A stretch of 64,000 nucleotides of DNA. Source: Deinococcus indicus. GTDB lineage: Bacteria > Deinococcota > Deinococci > Deinococcales > Deinococcaceae. Each line of letters starts with the position of its first letter. Position 1 is the first letter of the stretch. The position numbers and the translations under genes were made by a program. The notes under the pieces are model-generated. The model had not been told where the DNA came from. It made no database searches and was given only the letters and a program-made list of their open reading frames with translations. Where the stretch lies: positions 1 through 64,000 of the forward strand of contig NZ_NHMK01000030.1 in assembly GCF_002198095.1 (NCBI RefSeq), written 5' to 3'. This document shows, in pieces, positions 62,993-64,000 of the stretch.

Positions 62993-63130
62993 ATACGGAC
63001 TGCCGTTTGTTTCGCCAACAATCCAGAACTTCACTGGATTGCCGGCTCCACGTCCGGCAGCCCGCTGTTGCTCCTTCTCGCTTCGCTCGGATTGAACGGG
63101 CTGTGCAGCCCATTCAATCGGAGTCCGCAT
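62993..63130 (+). repeat. Dispersed inverted-repeat element, copy G (full)
   Basis: This 138-bp copy runs ATACGGACTGCCGTTTG...CGGAGTCCGCAT. The final T-A-T has changed to C-A-T, and its inner part has AATCCAGAACTTCACTGGATTG, a compensatory-looking change from CCGG/CCGG to CCAG/CTGG. It lies 111 bp after the lipoprotein gene. Confidence 0.88.
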
Positions 63131-63210
63131 GACTTTCCGTGTATGGGTCGCTGAACGGGTGGGCGGCTGGTGGGCCGGGGTCGCCTGGGTCACGATCATT
63201 GATCCGCAAT

Positions 63211-63243
63211 AAACTTGACATGACCTGACTCAAGTTTCAGAAT
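63211..63243 (+). promoter_or_regulatory. clpB promoter with HspR HAIR operator
   Basis: TTGACA (63215-63220) and CAGAAT (63238-63243) have a 17-bp spacer. CTTGACA-N7-ACTCAAG at 63214-63234 closely matches the HspR-associated inverted repeat CTTGAGT-N7-ACTCAAG, and AAACTTGA / TCAAGTTT (63211-63218, 63230-63237) extends it. Repressor bound here would cover the -35 and spacer, fitting heat-shock control of clpB. Confidence 0.8.
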
Positions 63244-63292
63244 GAGGGTAGTTGACCCAGCACCCACCCACCCATCCCCGGAGGTTCCAGAC

Positions 63293-64000
63293 TTGAATCC
63301 CGACCGTTTCACCGAGGCCACCACCCAGGCCGTGCAGCAGGCGCAGACGCTCGCGCAGCAGCGCGGGCACCAGAACCTGACGCCCACCCACGTCCTGCGC
63401 GCCCTGACCGACAACGACACCGCCGTGCGCGCCCTGACCCTGGCCGGCGGCAACCTGACGGATATCCGCGCCGCGCTGGACGCCGAACTGGCCAAGCTCC
63501 CGCGCGTGCAGGGCGGCGAGGGTCAGCTGTACCTCGACCCGGCCCTGGCCCGCGCCTTCGGAAAGGCCGACACCCTGGCCGGGCAGCTGGGCGACGCGTT
63601 CGTGGCGGCCGACGCACTCCTGCTCGCCCTGCGCGGCGAGTACCGGGGCCGGGGCCTGCCGACCGAGACCGATCTGAACCGCGCCGTGACCGAACAGCGC
63701 AAAGGAAAGACCGTGACGACCAAGACCAGTGAACAGCAGTTCGACGCCCTCGCCAAGTACGGCACCGACCTCACGCAGCGCGCCCGCGACGGCAAGTTCG
63801 ACCCCGTGATCGGCCGCGACGAGGAGATCCGCCGCGCCATGCAGATCCTCCTGCGCCGCACCAAGAACAACCCCGTGCTGATCGGCGAACCCGGCGTGGG
63901 CAAGACCGCCATCGCCGAGGGGCTCGCGATCCGCATCGTGAAGGGCGACGTGCCGGACGGCCTGAAGAACAAGCGCATCGTCAGCCTGGAGATGGGCAGC
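63293..64000 (+). CDS. clpB: ATP-dependent chaperone ClpB, partial
   Basis: The first 236 residues are visible. The N domain ([20 protein letters not shown]...) covers about 1-145. NBD1 begins with [27 protein letters not shown] and Walker [16 protein letters not shown] near 200. The rest continues past the window. ClpB disaggregates proteins together with DnaK. The start is TTG at 63293, 8 nt after GGAGG at 63280-63284. It lies under the HAIR-containing promoter. Confidence 0.95.
   Translation, partial: MNPDRFTEATTQAVQQAQTLAQQRGHQNLTPTHVLRALTDNDTAVRALTLAGGNLTDIRAALDAELAKLPRVQGGEGQLYLDPALARAFGKADTLAGQLGDAFVAADALLLALRGEYRGRGLPTETDLNRAVTEQRKGKTVTTKTSEQQFDALAKYGTDLTQRARDGKFDPVIGRDEEIRRAMQILLRRTKNNPVLIGEPGVGKTAIAEGLAIRIVKGDVPDGLKNKRIVSLEMGS

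Overview
This is about 64 kb of high-GC chromosomal DNA from a Deinococcus-type bacterium. The evidence is the rpsB-tsf-pyrH-frr-cdsA-dxr-rseP order, a glutamine synthetase III gene divergent from a GSI gene, a CRP-family regulator resembling Thermus SdrP / Deinococcus DdrI, and about 20 genes whose -10-like TANNNT box lies only 5-9 nt before the start codon, which implies leaderless mRNAs as reported for Deinococcus. No rRNA, tRNA or CRISPR array was seen. I made no species call.

Layout. 1-0.5 kb: the end of an IS1-family element with a -1 frameshift signal. 0.7-7.5 kb: translation, UMP kinase, CDP-DAG synthase, isoprenoid (DXR) and site-2 protease genes. 7.6-18 kb: alanine racemase, exported proteins, a MacB-type ABC exporter, a DUF4127 protein, a cysteine-desulfurase-like enzyme and a GH3 glycosidase. 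18.2-22.9 kb: an apparent envelope operon with a small membrane protein, a class A penicillin-binding protein, an exported von Willebrand A (VWA) protein and a four-helix membrane/coiled-coil protein. 23-26 kb: small hypotheticals and a MocR regulator. 26-31.2 kb: a leucine operon (leuC, LysE-type exporter, acidic unknown, leuD, leuB) preceded by a 21-residue leader peptide with three CTT leucine codons and an attenuator hairpin. 31.4-34.4 kb: a large lipoprotein and a small protein. 34.6-37.9 kb: sdhCDAB. 38-44 kb: a frameshifted P450, small enzymes, hemB, three tandem roadblock/LC7 genes and two HCx5R phosphatases. 44-51.2 kb: gyrA, the CRP-family regulator, two different ferredoxin-NADP reductases and an AAC(3)-like acetyltransferase. 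51.4-55.4 kb: glnN and glnA. 56-61.8 kb: livJHMGF. 61.9-64 kb: an AttH/CrtC-like lipoprotein and the 5' part of clpB under an HspR-type operator.

The strongest unusual signals are (1) the leucine leader peptide/attenuator, itself apparently translated from a leaderless start; (2) a dispersed 135-160 bp inverted-repeat-bounded element with five full and two partial copies, every one just 3' of a gene and two ending at a neighbouring stop codon; (3) the PBP-VWA-membrane operon; (4) the roadblock triplet without a nearby GTPase; (5) the P450 broken at a run of six Gs; and (6) the HAIR operator lying between the -35 and -10 of clpB.

All function calls rest on motifs recognised by eye. No database search or folding program was run, so family names are inferences from visible motifs, and start codons were chosen from Shine-Dalgarno or -10 spacing.
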